Under the pieces are notes generated by a model. It was not told where the DNA came from and did not search any database. It saw only the letters and a list, made by a program, of their open reading frames with translations. From assembly GCF_026210795.1 (NCBI RefSeq), contig NC_089440.1:248001-312000 (forward strand): a stretch of 64,000 nt of DNA, read 5' to 3'. This document shows, piece by piece, positions 45,851 to 57,110 of this stretch; positions within the stretch are counted from its first letter, which is position 1, and each line of letters opens with the position of its first letter. This stretch comes from Rhizophagus irregularis (Eukaryota > Glomeromycota > Glomeromycetes > Glomerales > Glomeraceae). The translations under genes and the position numbers were made by a program.

Positions 45851-46470
45851 CAAGTTGTATTTATTATTCCGGATAGTGGTGCAAAGCGCATATTATATAT
45901 AAATGGCATTTGCGCAAACTTTAAAATCATGTGCGCATTTTCCGCTTAAACAAAATTTGAAAGATAAACGCAAAAAAAATTTTTTTATATACGCTTTATA
46001 TATGAAATTAAAATTATAATATGCACGCACGAAAAAAAAATTATTTATTACTAAAATGTTAAATGTCATTATATTTACATGTCCTACACTAAAAATGCTT
46101 ATTTACAATTTATTAACGAAAATTAAAAATTCATTCTTGAGAATTTGGTGCGAGAAGATTCTTTCCACTGTTGCATTTGATAATAGAACGATTAATGCAA
46201 TTTCTACTAGTAAGCAAAGATTTTTTTGATCAAATTAGGAAAAGCGTTATGCAAAAAAATTTTGTTCAATTTTATATACATATTTATATTTATATGCAAT
46301 GAAAACGGTGGGGTAAAAAATTTTTTTTTTTTAAAAAAAAGTAGAAAAAGAAAATTTTTTAAAGGTTTCGACCGTACAGGTCGAAGGTTTTTGATATCCG
46401 TCAAACTATCTGGCCAAAAATGAATGTTTCTTTTTATTTTTTTAATAATAAAAAGATTTTTTAAATGTGG
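45851..46470. other. Spacer, probable repeat scraps
   Basis: AT-rich with a GC-richer start (CCGGATAGTGGTGCAAAGCG) exactly where the pseudogene homology ends. That suggests an insertion breakpoint. ORFs at 46207-46423 lie over each other on both strands and are not accepted. Confidence 0.4.
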
Positions 46471-46479
46471 TTCATTACT

Positions 46480-47310
46480 ACTGTAGCACCAGCATCAAAC
46501 TAGTCAGATCTAATCCTAAAAGATGAATATAAAATTAGAACAAAAGGCAAAAATCAAATCGGAAAGGAAATGCCTCATTGATCCGATCTAAAACCTAAAA
46601 ATAAAGACTAAAAAATTTTTTTATGAAAAGTAAAAATAATGTCGTAGCTTCAAGCTGATCGTCAAACCTGAAAATAAATGGCTAAAAATTTTTTTATGAA
46701 AAGTAGAAAAGTAAAACTAATAAATACACCGTAGCTTCAACCTGATCGTCAAACCTGAAAAATAAATGGCTAAAAAATTTTTTTACGAAAAAAAAAACAC
46801 CTAGGGTTGGATTAGTCCGGTCCGGTCCCAAAAAGACTGGTCTTTTCAATCTGGACTGGACTGATTTAAATTTAAGAATTTGTCCCCATGATTTTAAGAA
46901 CTCTAAACTGCGCAACGTTTTTGTTAAAACAGTTAAAGAACGTTGCGAAACGGTTTTTAACATAATCTAATAAATAAAAAAACGTCGCGACTCTACCTGT
47001 TGTTGATTAAATTTTTACGATTGACTGATGAATGATATTGTTGATGAAACTCGATAAAGTTAAAATAAAAATCGGCACTTACAATAGCACTGCAGCTTCA
47101 ATCCAATCATCAAATCTGATTTAAACCTAAAAAATGAAAGTGCAGAAAAAATTTAAAAATAATGTAAAAAAACAAAATTAAAATTGGTATTTACAGTGAC
47201 ACTGCAGCTTTGAAAAAAACTTTGTAAAAAAAAAATTCAATAATAAAAATAATAATCATGCTTTAGTGTAGCACTGCAGCATCAATCTGATAGCCTAATT
47301 CCGATTCTAA
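46480..47310. repeat. Degenerate tandem repeat of ~90-100 bp units
   Basis: Units share TAGCTTCAANCTGATCGTCA, then AACCTGAAAATAAATGGCTA, then A/T-runs and GAAAAGTA. The clearest are at 46645 and 46730; weaker ones lie at about 46483, 46575, 47085, 47205 and 47272 (CACTGCAGCTTCAATCC and similar). Between them, 46800-46860 has a GC-richer TAGTCCGGTCCGGTCCCAAA block. Non-coding. Confidence 0.6.
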
Positions 47311-47674
47311 TAAAAAATTATTATAAACAACTTATATCAATACTTATCGTAAAAGAACATACTTGATGAAAAAATTTTTTTTTGGTTTTTTTTATAAATA
47401 GATAAATAATATAAATCTAAAAATTACAAAAAAATTAACTATGGGTAGTAAGCAAAAAATTAGTTATCTATATCAAAAATATGGTTCCAAATTTCCACAA
47501 AATAATTATAGCCCCTTTCCGAAAATAGAATTCCATTCTTTCAATAGCTTTTCTTTGTCGATAAAGAATTCCATTCTTATAATAGCTTTTTTTGTCATTA
47601 AAATAAGCTGTACCATTACACAGGCCCAATTTTTACATCATTGTGCTGTAGGCTATAGCATAAAATAAACAATT

Positions 47675-47740
47675 ATTTTATTATGGTTAACCGGTTAAAT
47701 TATCCGGTTAAATTAATTAGTTAAATTAACCGGTTAAAAT
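47675..47740. repeat. AACCGGTTAA repeat cluster
   Basis: Four or so variants of TTAACCGGTTAAATTA in tandem, the same words that fill the subterminal regions of the hAT-like element at 37972-38806. It could be a solo end or decayed copy. No inverted termini were found. Confidence 0.5.
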
Positions 47741-47963
47741 GCTGAAAATATTTGTAATTCTGGCCAAATTTACAGTGCTGGCCAGAATTATAAATCACGG
47801 GACTTCGGATAAAGTTTAGCCACCAGGTTATTCAACGGACGGTGCCGATGATCACTACGTAAAATGCCACGTAATGAATGAGATGGGATGTTGTTTTGAA
47901 TGTTCTTTGTAAAGTATCCTTCTCTGTCATTTGGCTAGTTGTAACGATTGTATCTGAATTCAT

Positions 47964-47970
47964 TTATAAA
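47964..47970 (+). promoter_or_regulatory. TATA-like box of the kinase-Sel1 gene
   Basis: TTATAAA lies about 75 bp before the first ATG (48043) and 130 bp before the second in-frame ATG (48100). A pyrimidine-rich CTTTCCTTTCTGC leader follows. Confidence 0.4.
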
Positions 47971-48042
47971 TGGTAGAAAGAGCAAAATAAAAAACAAACC
48001 AAAAAATCATTTCTTTCCTTTCTGCTTAATTTTAGCTATAAA

Positions 48043-50351
48043 ATGAACTATTTGTACAAAAGATATTCTTTGTTATCTACCATACTCCCATACTCTACAA
48101 TGTCTAATAATAGTGAAATACAAGACACCGAACATAAAAATGAATGGGATAATTGGACTTATGAATGCAAGGATTTTCATAATATTCAAGAAATTGGTTC
48201 CAGTTCATCCGGAAAAGTTTATCGTGCGAATCGGAAAGATTCAGAACAATACATAGCATTGAAATATTTTTTTAATCTTAATGACGTCGTTGTCAAAGAA
48301 ATAGTTCATGAAGTAAGATAATTTCACTTCAATAATTTTTTATATATACTTATTATTAAATTTATATTTATTATATTTAGCTTAAGCTTCAAAGAGAAGG
48401 AGAAATACAATTTCATGATAATATTATTAAGTTTCATGGAATTGCAAAATTTGATTCAGGTATAATATAAATATCCAACGATAATATTCATAATACGCTG
48501 TTCGATCAATTCTTAACGTAATAATAATAAATTAATTATTTCTTTAATTTGGTAGATAATCAAGATAATCAAGATGAATTATTAAAAGGACATTTACTAG
48601 TTATGGAATATGCCGATTCTGGCACTCTTAAAGATTATTTAAAGAAAAATTTCAATAACCTTACCTGGGACGATAAATACAACATGGCGTACCAATTATC
48701 TTGTGCCGTGTCGTGCTTACATGATGAAGGGATCGTACACCGTGATTTGGTAATTACATTAATTTCAAATAGCCAATTATATTTTTTAAATTTATTATTA
48801 ATTTTAAATATTTATATAATTAATAGCATCCTGGTAATATATTGGTTCATAAAAACACAATAAAGTTGGCCGATTGTGGGTTATCAAAAAGAATTGGATT
48901 AGCGTCCAAACAATTAATATTATCTGGAATAATTCCTTACGTCGATCCAAAAAATATTAAAAATTCAACACAATTATTCTCATATAATGAAAAGAGCGAC
49001 ATTTACAGTATTGGTGTATTGTTATGGGAGATATCTAGCGGTAAATCTCCCTTTTCTACTGAAGAATATAATATTGATTTGGCTATAGATATTTTACAAG
49101 GTCTTAGAGAAAGTCCTATTCCTGATACACCTGAGAATTATATAAAACTTTATATCGGTAAATAATGTTCTTAATTTTATTCAATATATTATAATTTATT
49201 TCTTACTAAATTATATATACCTTTTAGATTGTTGGGATGGTGAGCCGAATAATCGACCAACCATAGGCCAGGTAGTAAAAAGTTTAAAAGCAATAATGAC
49301 TGCTACAAAACCTATTAGTATAACAGGAAATCATCATATTAAATCAGGCTTTCAATTATCGGATAAACTAGAAATTAATCCAATTAATAATATTACTTCT
49401 TCAAATGCTTCGAGTGTCAGTAATTCATACAATGGAATGGAAAAAGATATATTCATCTCTATAACAACAAATGAAAAAATAGTTGATGAAAGTATTTCAT
49501 CAAAAGAGAATTTAAAGATAGTAATTAAAAAAATAGTAGAATATATCTTTAAATTAGTTAATTTAGGAAAAGAAGTAACCTATTATATTATTGATTATAT
49601 TAATAATGATCATAGTGTAAAATCGCAAGAAATTTATAATTGGTTGTTAAATAATCAAAATGATTTGGATTCAATTTTCTTACTTGGATATTTTAATTAC
49701 GTAGGAATTGAAACTAGTGGAAATCTAAATCAAGCGTTTGACCTATTTATTAAAGCATCAGAGCAAGATCATACATTGGCTCAGTTTTATGTTGGATTAT
49801 GTTACGAATTTGGTTATGGAAGCGAAAAAAATGAAAAGCTAGCTTTTAAATTTTATGAAAAAGTAGCCAATAAGAATTATCCGACAGGAATAAATTATCT
49901 TGGTTATTTTTACGAAAGAGGCATGGGGATTGAAAAAGACTTAAAGAAAGCTGTCTCTTTATATGAAAAAGCAGCAAATTTAGGAAATATTTTAGCACAA
50001 TATAACCTTGCTATAATGTATATGAATGGATATGGTGTTGATAAAGATGATAACAAGGCATTTGAATTATCTATACAATCAGCTGAAGGAGAATTTATCG
50101 ATGGAATAAGAGCATTAGGATATTGTTATAGTTGCGGAATTGGAACTAGTGTTAATAAACAAAAAGCATTTGAATTATATCAACAGGCAGCAGATTTAGG
50201 AGATACGGATGCTCAATATAATCTTGGTGATATGTATGAAATAGGGGATGGAATTTGTAAAGATATAAATAAAGCAATTTACTGGTTTGAACAATCTGCT
50301 AAACAAGGAGATCAAGAAGCTCAGAATAGATTGAAAAACTTAAAAAAGTAA
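48043..50351 (+). CDS. Protein kinase with C-terminal Sel1 repeats, 665 aa, five exons
   Basis: join(48043..48312, 48381..48459, 48556..48749, 48827..49157, 49228..50351), 1998 nt. Kinase domain about 46-310: IGSSSSGKVYRA loop, IALKYF lysine, VHRDL-HPGNIL catalytic loop split by an intron, and ADCGLSKRIG, where the DFG Phe is Cys. The APE region is replaced by YVDPKN, as is usual in this family. The C-lobe ends CWDGEPNNRPT. Residues about 425-665 form around six Sel1 repeats (AQFYVGLCYEFGYG, AQYNLAIMYMNGYGV, GIRALGYCYSCGIGT, AQYNLGDMYEIGDGI). Sel1 repeats are helical protein-binding scaffolds, so the product may tether a kinase to partners. The in-frame ATG at 48100 (MSNNSEIQ) is an equally likely start and would give 646 aa. 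No breaks are seen. Confidence 0.9.
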
Positions 50352-50444
50352 TTCATATAAGATTAATTTAATTTATTGCATTTATAATATTTTTAGTTAA
50401 AATTAATTAAGTTAGATTTATTTGAAATAATAATTTACGCAGTT

Positions 50445-50640
50445 ATGTTTTTTATAGAGTTTATGTAATGCAATATAGATTTTTTATATAATGTTTTTAT
50501 AGAATTATGTAATGCAATATAGATTTTTTATATAATGTTTTTTATAGAGTTTATATAATGCAATATAGATTTTTTATATAATGTTTTTAGAGTTATGTAA
50601 TGCAAAATAGATTTTTTATATAAATTTTTATGTCTATAGT
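50445..50640 (+). repeat. Four-copy minisatellite, ~47-bp units
   Basis: Consecutive near-identical units of GTTTTTTATAGAGTTTATGT, AATGCAATATAGATTTTTTA and TATAAT occur four times just downstream of the kinase-Sel1 stop codon. They are probably within or near its 3' UTR. Low divergence suggests recent expansion. Confidence 0.8.
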
Positions 50641-50949
50641 AATATATGTATATTTTTATTTAATTTTAAATATAGAAATATTATAATAATTATCTTTATA
50701 TAATTTGTATTAATATATTTTATATAACAAGAAAAAAAAAAATTTTTTTTATATCGCAACAAATAATCAGTAGTTTTTTAATCTTTAATGTTAAATGGAT
50801 GGAGATCAAACCTTTTTTTTTTGCGTCCACCAGTTTATATCACGCTTCGTTACATTTCTTAAATAATATCAGATGTCGTAAATCGGAAAAGAAAAAATCT
50901 AACTTGTTATAAGAGTTGCCAGTATTTCGAAATTTCCAGCGTTAAAAAA

Positions 50950-51072
50950 AATTCACCAAATAGACGTACCACTTACTATCTTAGGTAATAACATTTCATG
51001 CGATATTTGCGATGGTGATCAAAATACTTTTGATTGCAAAAAATGTTTCAAAAATGTTACATCAATGTTATA
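50950..51072 (+). pseudogene. Possible CxxC zinc-module relic
   Basis: A plus frame of about 35 codons reads NNISCDICDGDQNTFDCKKC and then FKNVTSML-stop. Two CxxC pairs 12 residues apart resemble the N-terminal zinc module of the kinases in this window. No kinase domain follows. Low confidence. Confidence 0.3.
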
Positions 51073-52109
51073 ATATTTCAATAATTTTTTCGAAATCTAG
51101 GAATCATTTATTAAATTAATTATAAAATTGATATTGTATTTGAGAAATTGAAACAAAAGATCTTAAATAACTTCATCAATTTCTCCTAATTTTTCGTTAT
51201 GACAAATAACTTCTTGAAAAGTATTGTTTCTGATAGTATATGCAAAATCATGAAGTAGCTATTGGTTTTTAATTGTACCCTTAAACTTTGCAGAAACTTG
51301 TGATATCACCACCAATAACATGTGACAATGTGGAAAGTTTTGAATCGAAACTTTCTTTTGGGATCCGATTTCCAACTTTGGAACCGATTCTCTACAATAA
51401 AATAAAAAAAAAATTTTTAACGTTTTTTAATATTTTTTAATAGTTTTAAACAAACGTCTTCTTATTACTCTTTGGATCCAAAATAAACTTATTACAGTAT
51501 ATGGTCATGTTTAACCCTGAGAAATAGTTTAAATTTATACGCACCTCAACGCATCCCCATATTATATTATATGTCAAAGTCAAAATTAGTATTCTAAACC
51601 TTTACACAGGTAAAACGCTGGCCAATCAGGTACCTACCCGATTGGAAGCTGATAGAGCAAGAAAACTTATTTTATTGCAGTATTTAAACTTTGTATTATA
51701 ATTTCATTACCTAAATAATTTGGGCAAAATATTGAGTATTTTAAAATAAATTCTATCATTTTCTTTACAAATTCATCACATAGAACTATTGGTTCCTAAT
51801 ACTTTTACATATCTTTTTATTGGTTGAGTAATAACATAATATTCTCAGAATTTTCGAATAAAGTCATGCAATATGTTTAGTATATAAGATCAAAAGAACT
51901 TTTTCACTTTAATATTTCCATCTACAAAATATCAGAAAATTTAAGAATCCTTCAAATTAATTAAACTCTAACCTACCTCTCTAATACATATTTGTAAAAT
52001 CTAGGGAAACCTAAGCCAGACACTACAAAATAGCGAAAAAAAATTAAAGAACTATGATATTTTTTCAAAACGAAAACAAAAATAACATTCAAGATAATAA
52101 ATTGGTTAT
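51073..52109. other. Spacer, no gene seen
   Basis: AT-rich. Near 51340-51395 a GGGATCCGATTTCC...GGAACCGATTC pair of motifs resembles the repeat at 5253-5610. No gene is supported. Confidence 0.4.
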
Positions 52110-52267
52110 GGGTCTAAATCGCGACGGGTCAAAATCCCGAATGGGTCAAAATCCCGACAGTTGGCCCGCGTTATGCAGAGTTATGCGGAATTATGCGGAA
52201 TCGCGTGATATTTTCGACCAGCACTAGAATTCGAGATTTTGACCCGTCGCGATTTTGACCGGATCCC
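52110..52267. mobile_element. 158-bp MITE with TIRs around GGTCAAAATC
   Basis: The left end GGGTCTAAATCGCGACGGGT and the right end read in reverse, GGGATCCGGTCAAAATCGCG, share inverted AAATCGCGACGGGTCAAAAT. Internal repeats of ATGGGTCAAAATCCCGA and TTATGCGGAA occur. There is no coding region. The target duplication is unclear (AT on both sides only). Confidence 0.7.
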
Positions 52268-53040
52268 ATATTTTTTTGTTAGTAATACCCATTACTTTAT
52301 TAAATTATCTTGTAAAAAATTTATAAAGCAAATTATAACTAAAGAAATACATAACAGTATAAAATAGACAACTATCTACTATTGTGCTAACCACAATAGA
52401 TGCGCCGCTAATTGGCACTTTAACGGACAATCCTATACTAATCTTGTATATCTATAACGTCTATATATATAACCCTTATATTCTTTACTATTCGTTCTTG
52501 CCTATTAGCATTCTTCATTTACTTTATTGTACAGTAATTCTTCAATTCATCACTTAAAATCTTTTATTCCCTGTTTTAATCGCCGGTGGACGCGAAACAA
52601 CATAAATCTACAGAGGCCTCTTCCAAACAGTATGATCCTTCGTGACTGACAAGGTATTCCTACCATCCTGACGTTGGAGAATATTCTTGTTTCTTCGTTG
52701 CATCTTTATTTTCACGAAATACTTCTATAATATCCGTAGCTTCTTGTGATTGGTCATATACACGTGACTTTGACCGGCATTATTGGTATTCAAGAAATTA
52801 AACGCGTGACAAATAATGGGTGACAAATATGATTTTACGCACTGTAAAAAAGTCACCAGAATTCTTATGAAGAAGGGAAAGTCAGACAAGTGTGATACGG
52901 GCTGACATTTTACTAATTACCATGATCACGTGGGATAGAAATTTGGTGGTAATTCTGGTGAAGATCTGTCGTTATAGAGTCAATTTTGCTCAGCTCCCAT
53001 TTTTGTATGACTCCCGTCATTGTCTAAATTTTTAAAATAA
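52268..53040. other. Spacer, no gene seen
   Basis: Moderately AT-rich; slightly higher GC around 52560-52930 may mark decayed coding or repeat sequence. Nothing definite. Confidence 0.35.
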
Positions 53041-53049
53041 AAATAAATA

Positions 53050-53475
53050 AAAATAAATTATAGTCAATTTTTAGTGTTTCTTCGAACAAGACATCTTGTC
53101 TATATTTATTTACCGTATCGACAACTTCCTAATTTGTTTGGAATTTTTGCACTTGTCCCATTGGAATATTATTTTGTGCTGTCTCCATTGAAATAAAATT
53201 ATTAAAATTCTTTTTCTTTGATGGAATGATCCAAGCTTCTCCAGTGTCATAACTCTATTGCTTTCCCTAAACCTTCTTCATCCTTAAGATAAGCATAAAC
53301 ATACTTTTTATCTTTGACTTTCAACATCTTTATGGCCTTGATCTTGTTGACGCAAAATTGAATTCGCACTAGTTGCCAATACTTCATTAATGGCGCGAAA
53401 ACTCGTTCTGTTTAATGCTAAGAATGCTCCACAGGGAGATGATACAGAGCTAAACGGGATAAAATCTAATCATTG
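53050..53475 (-). pseudogene. Unidentified coding-like relic
   Basis: Reverse frames give three collinear blocks of normal amino-acid composition: PCGAFLALNRTSFRAINEVL and LATSANSILRQQDQGHKD (53320-53470), KKYVYAYLKDEEGLGKAIE (53255-53310), and SYDTGEAWIIPSKKKNFNNF then METAQNNIPMGQVQKFQTN (53120-53250). The last block is followed by an in-frame stop and EVVDTVNKYRQDVLFEETLK. Frame changes and stops separate the blocks. I do not recognise the family. It is decayed or wrongly joined, not a working gene as it stands. Confidence 0.4.
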
Positions 53476-53649
53476 ATATCTCGTATGGAAATAATTTTTA
53501 AATCATCATAATAATTATAATCAAATATATTGATTATTTTGATTTGGGCTTCGAAGAATAATGATCATCTTTTCAGCCAGAATTACGATAATGTTGGTCA
53601 ATATTTATGAAACTCTTACGCGCACTACTTAAAAAAGGAATGATCTACA

Positions 53650-53775
53650 TAAATATTTTTTCTCTTTAAAACTTCTGGTGCGACAAATGGTAAGACACCT
53701 AATGTTTTATCTGCATGGCTTTGATTCGCAAGACAACACATACCAAAATCAGAAATCACTGATCTGATAAAGTCT
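53650..53775 (-). pseudogene. Kinase activation-loop scrap
   Basis: The reverse frame reads SVISDFGMCCLANQSHADKT and then LGVLPFVAPEVLKRKNIY. That is a DFG motif to APE motif segment of the TKL family (compare GVLPYVAPEVLRGKEYT in the kinase at 26195). It is about 40 codons long with nothing of the rest of the domain, and it directly abuts a BTB relic, so the join is a rearrangement. Confidence 0.7.
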
Positions 53776-53779
53776 TGAT

Positions 53780-54175
53780 GGTGATTAGTCAAATACTCTT
53801 GAATATGGATGACTAAGGTTTGAATTCAAAGTTATAAAAGCTTCAAGTTATCAAGTTCTTGCAACTTCTCTGAGTCAATCCTTCTGCAATAAATAAATAT
53901 GAATATTAAAAATAATATTAGCTGTAATATTTAATTTATTATTCTATACAAGTATTTATAATATTACTATAAAATAATTTCAATAAATTTTCCATCCTTC
54001 TTATTCATGGAGAATGCTGTACGAAAATATTGAGACCTAATACGTAAAATACATGAATGTGTTTGTATTTCCTTCTCATTTTTATTTTCGCCTACGTAAA
54101 TAATAACATTACAATCTTCATCATTTTCAAGTAATTTCATAATCGCCAACAACATGAAGATTTTTGAAAAGCCAT
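53780..54175 (-). pseudogene. BTB-BACK relic of a BTB-TLDc gene
   Basis: The first exon (53967-54175) starts ATGGCTTTTC but frameshifts after about ten codons. It then reads LLENDEDCNVIIYVGENKNE and THSCILRIRSQYFRTAFS. The second-exon remnant (53790-53890) reads FIYCRRIDSEKLQELDNLKL, a stop, then IQTLVIHIQEYLT. The intron position matches the intact copies. TLDc is absent, and a kinase scrap sits where BACK should continue. Confidence 0.85.
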
Positions 54176-54329
54176 TTTTTTTTTAAAAAAAAAAAGTTGG
54201 ATGAAATTCTATTTCATTCGCGTAACTTCATTTATGTACATATTATGGCTCTCTTATTAGACAATAAACCACTTTAAAAATATTAACTTTGTATGATTAA
54301 TAACTCAGGCACTCAATTATCTAAAAATG

Positions 54330-54560
54330 ATATCCGATCAAAATCTCGACAGTCACTTTGCACGACTAACACAAGATCGACACAACAAAATCTCGACAAT
54401 CCAAAATTCTGACAAGTCATTATATCGACAAATTTGTTGATGTGTTCTAATAAAATAATTTATTGCAATATATGTAATATTTACAAGATATTGGATTGTC
54501 GAGATTTTGTTGTCGATCTTGTGTCAGTCGCTCAAATGATTTTCGAGATTTCGTACCAAA
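54330..54560. mobile_element. ~230-bp MITE with long inverted ends
   Basis: Left CCGATCAAAATCTCGACAGT ... AACACAAGATCGACACAACA, then AAATCTCGACAATCC. The right end in reverse gives GGTACGAAATCTCGAAAATC ... GACACAAGATCGACAACAAA, then ATCTCGACAATCC. The arms are about 70 bp with a short AT-rich centre, so the element could fold back on itself. It lies between a BTB relic and an intact BTB gene. Confidence 0.75.
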
Positions 54561-54832
54561 AACCCTAAAAATATATTTTATCCTATAAAATATAACGTAA
54601 AGTCAAGAATCAAAAACTTGTAAATTTGTAAATTTGTCAAAAATTTTATCATAATATACATATAACATATGATTTATTTTTGTAAAAAAAAATGTTTTTT
54701 CCGTTATATTCATATATATTTTTTAGTTGGTAAGTTATTTTTTAAATAATAAAATATAAAATGTACTATACAAATTTTACTATATACTATACGAGAAATC
54801 TACTAAGCTGAAAAAAATTTGTTTAAACTAAA

Positions 54833-56364
54833 TCATTTTTTAACAACTTGAAAAACCTCATAATCTTCTGGTTTAAAACTACCAGGTATATCAATTTTAA
54901 GATAAGAACTATTATGACCATTTATAAAACTATACCAAGTACCTTTATAAAAACATAAATCACAACCACCACCAAATATTGGACCATTAATTGCACGACA
55001 ACCTATAGATTTTGCATTACCATTACTATAACTAACTTTTGCACTTTTAAAATCATATTTATTTAAAAATGAGAATATAAAGCTATCATAAGTAGATTTC
55101 CAACCCGAAGTATCCCAAGTAAGTGGATTATAACCTCCAATTATTTGCTCTGAATTTGTGATTTTAACTACAACTATAGTAGCACCTTTGTTATCACATT
55201 TTTCATGAAATGCTGTAGCTGTATTACCATCTCTACTAGCACGATAAAGTAAATTGAAATTATAAGGAATATATCCAGAGATTTTTTCTTTTCTATAAAT
55301 CCAATTTGCAAAAATTCCCATATGATTTTGATTAATTATAACGGAATCAATAATATTACACCTTGATTGTCTAAGAGGTCTTTTATCCTCATTTAATTTC
55401 TTATTTTGAGCATAAAACAAAAGCATATTATTAATTAAATCTTTTGATATTATTTCTTTGAAAGGATATATTCTAGTAACAAAATTTTCTAATGAAATAT
55501 GATTAAATCTTATAAGCGGAATAAATTTATTAATTTCTTTTTCCATAATTTTGATTTCTTCATTATTCCATTGTGTAGGATCTTGTGAAATATTAGGATG
55601 TTGAGCCAAACACCATTTAATCAAATTATCCCAAATAACTATTTCATCAGATAATAAATCATCTCTTTTCAAAAGTAATTCTAATAAAGCTGGTTTTAAA
55701 TTAATAAATTCTTCAGAATTAAATAACATTTCCGGTTCTTCACAAATTTTTTTAAAAGAAAGATTTAATAAATCTGTAAAAATTTCATTTTGATAAACTG
55801 CTTCAATTATTTCAATAGGATCTTGTTGTAAAAATTCATATTGATGTTCAACTAAATATTCTTGAATATGGTCGATTAATGTTTGAATTCTAAGTTCGTC
55901 CACTGCTACCAAAAGTTTTAAGATTTCAGGTCCTTGTAATTGTTCCAAATCAATTCTACCACAATAAATAAATCTAAATATTAAAAAAAAAAAAACATTA
56001 CTTTATTTTTCGAATATTTTCTTTGTAAATTTTTGTAAATAAAATTTTTAATATAAAAAATTATTTCCTTATTATTATTAAATAAAATATTAATATAAAT
56101 TTAACATTACCTTATAATCATATCAAATAAGTGAGGTAAAATATTAGGTTTTCTAAAAATAAATTTACCATCCTTCTTTTCAGACCATTTCTTAGAGAGT
56201 GCTGTATGAAAATATTGGGACCTAATACGTAAAATACATGAATGTGCATGTATTTCCTTCATATTTTCATTTTCACCTACGTAAATTATTACATTACAAT
56301 CTTCATCATTTACAAGTAATTTTTCAAAATCATTAGCAACTTCTTGAAGGCTTTCAAAAGGCAT
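54833..56364 (-). CDS. BTB-BACK-TLDc protein, 464 aa, two exons
   Basis: complement(join(54833..55973, 56111..56364)), 1395 nt; a 137-bp intron at the conserved phase-2 Arg codon. BTB about 22-118 (CNVIIYVGENENMKEIHAHS, CILRIRSQYFHTALS). BACK-like region with FNSEEFINLKPALLELLLKR and EIVIWDNLIKWCLAQHPN. TLDc about 285-462 (IPYNFNLLYRASRDG, FHEKCDNKGATIVVV, IIGGYNPLTW, YDSFIFSF), ending VFQVVKK. Uninterrupted. It is more similar to the copy at 11127 than to that at 2184 (shared LLFYAQNK and GGGxDLxF blocks). Likely an adaptor or scaffold with a TLDc domain; the target is unknown. Confidence 0.93.
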
Positions 56365-56895
56365 GACGGCAAACTTTTTTTTTAGAATTTTTTTTAAGGG
56401 TTAGGCTTAAATATTATATTCTGTACGACTATCTGCAATCACACAATCACACGGTGACACAATGACGCAATTGACGCACCCATTAAGATGATCCATGAGC
56501 GAACATAATTTAGGCTGGTAAGTATGGTAATATCCAACTTCGAACACCGCAAATTTTAATGACAAGTTGATAATTATTTATTTGAATTTCACCTTTTTTC
56601 TCCCACAAAAGTATAATCAAAACTATAATAAATATTCATAAAATAACGAAAATATTATTAAATATAATTACTTGATAATTTATCATTCACATTGGGGAGG
56701 AAAATTCCATGGTAGATCTCACCATATTTCTGCTAAAGATTAATCCTCAAACCCTTGAATTTGTTATATTAAATTATACTATGATATTTAAAATATATTA
56801 AAGAAGGCTGAATTGTCGAACAATAATTAATAATCAGATGCAATGTTACAATTTCCTTCTTTGAGCGGCACAAATTAAATTGGAAAAGATTTATA
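56365..56895. other. Upstream region of the third BTB gene
   Basis: AT-rich with a CAATCACACAATCACACGGT short repeat near 56432. Nothing else is supported. Confidence 0.4.
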
Positions 56896-56899
56896 ATCG

Positions 56900-57110
56900 A
56901 ATTTTAATCGGTTTGGGTTTTAACCGGTTTTGTGGTTCGATTAACCGATTATATTTTAAACCGATTGACCCGGTTATTATTTAAACCGGTTTACACAAAA
57001 CGACTAACCGGCTATATTTAAACCGGTTTAAGCCGACTAACCGGTTACGTCAAAATCGACCAACCGGCTAATATTTAAACCGATCTGATTTAGCCGATTA
57101 TAAAATCAAT
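56900..57110. repeat. AACCGGTT tandem repeat block
   Basis: About ten copies of AACCGGTT, AACCGATT or AACCGGCTA spaced by ATATTTAAA words (for example TATTTAAACCGGTTTA, CGACTAACCGGCTATA). They give a rough 40-45 bp period. Palindromic core sites are as in the hAT-like element, but the spacing differs. Non-coding. Confidence 0.6.
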
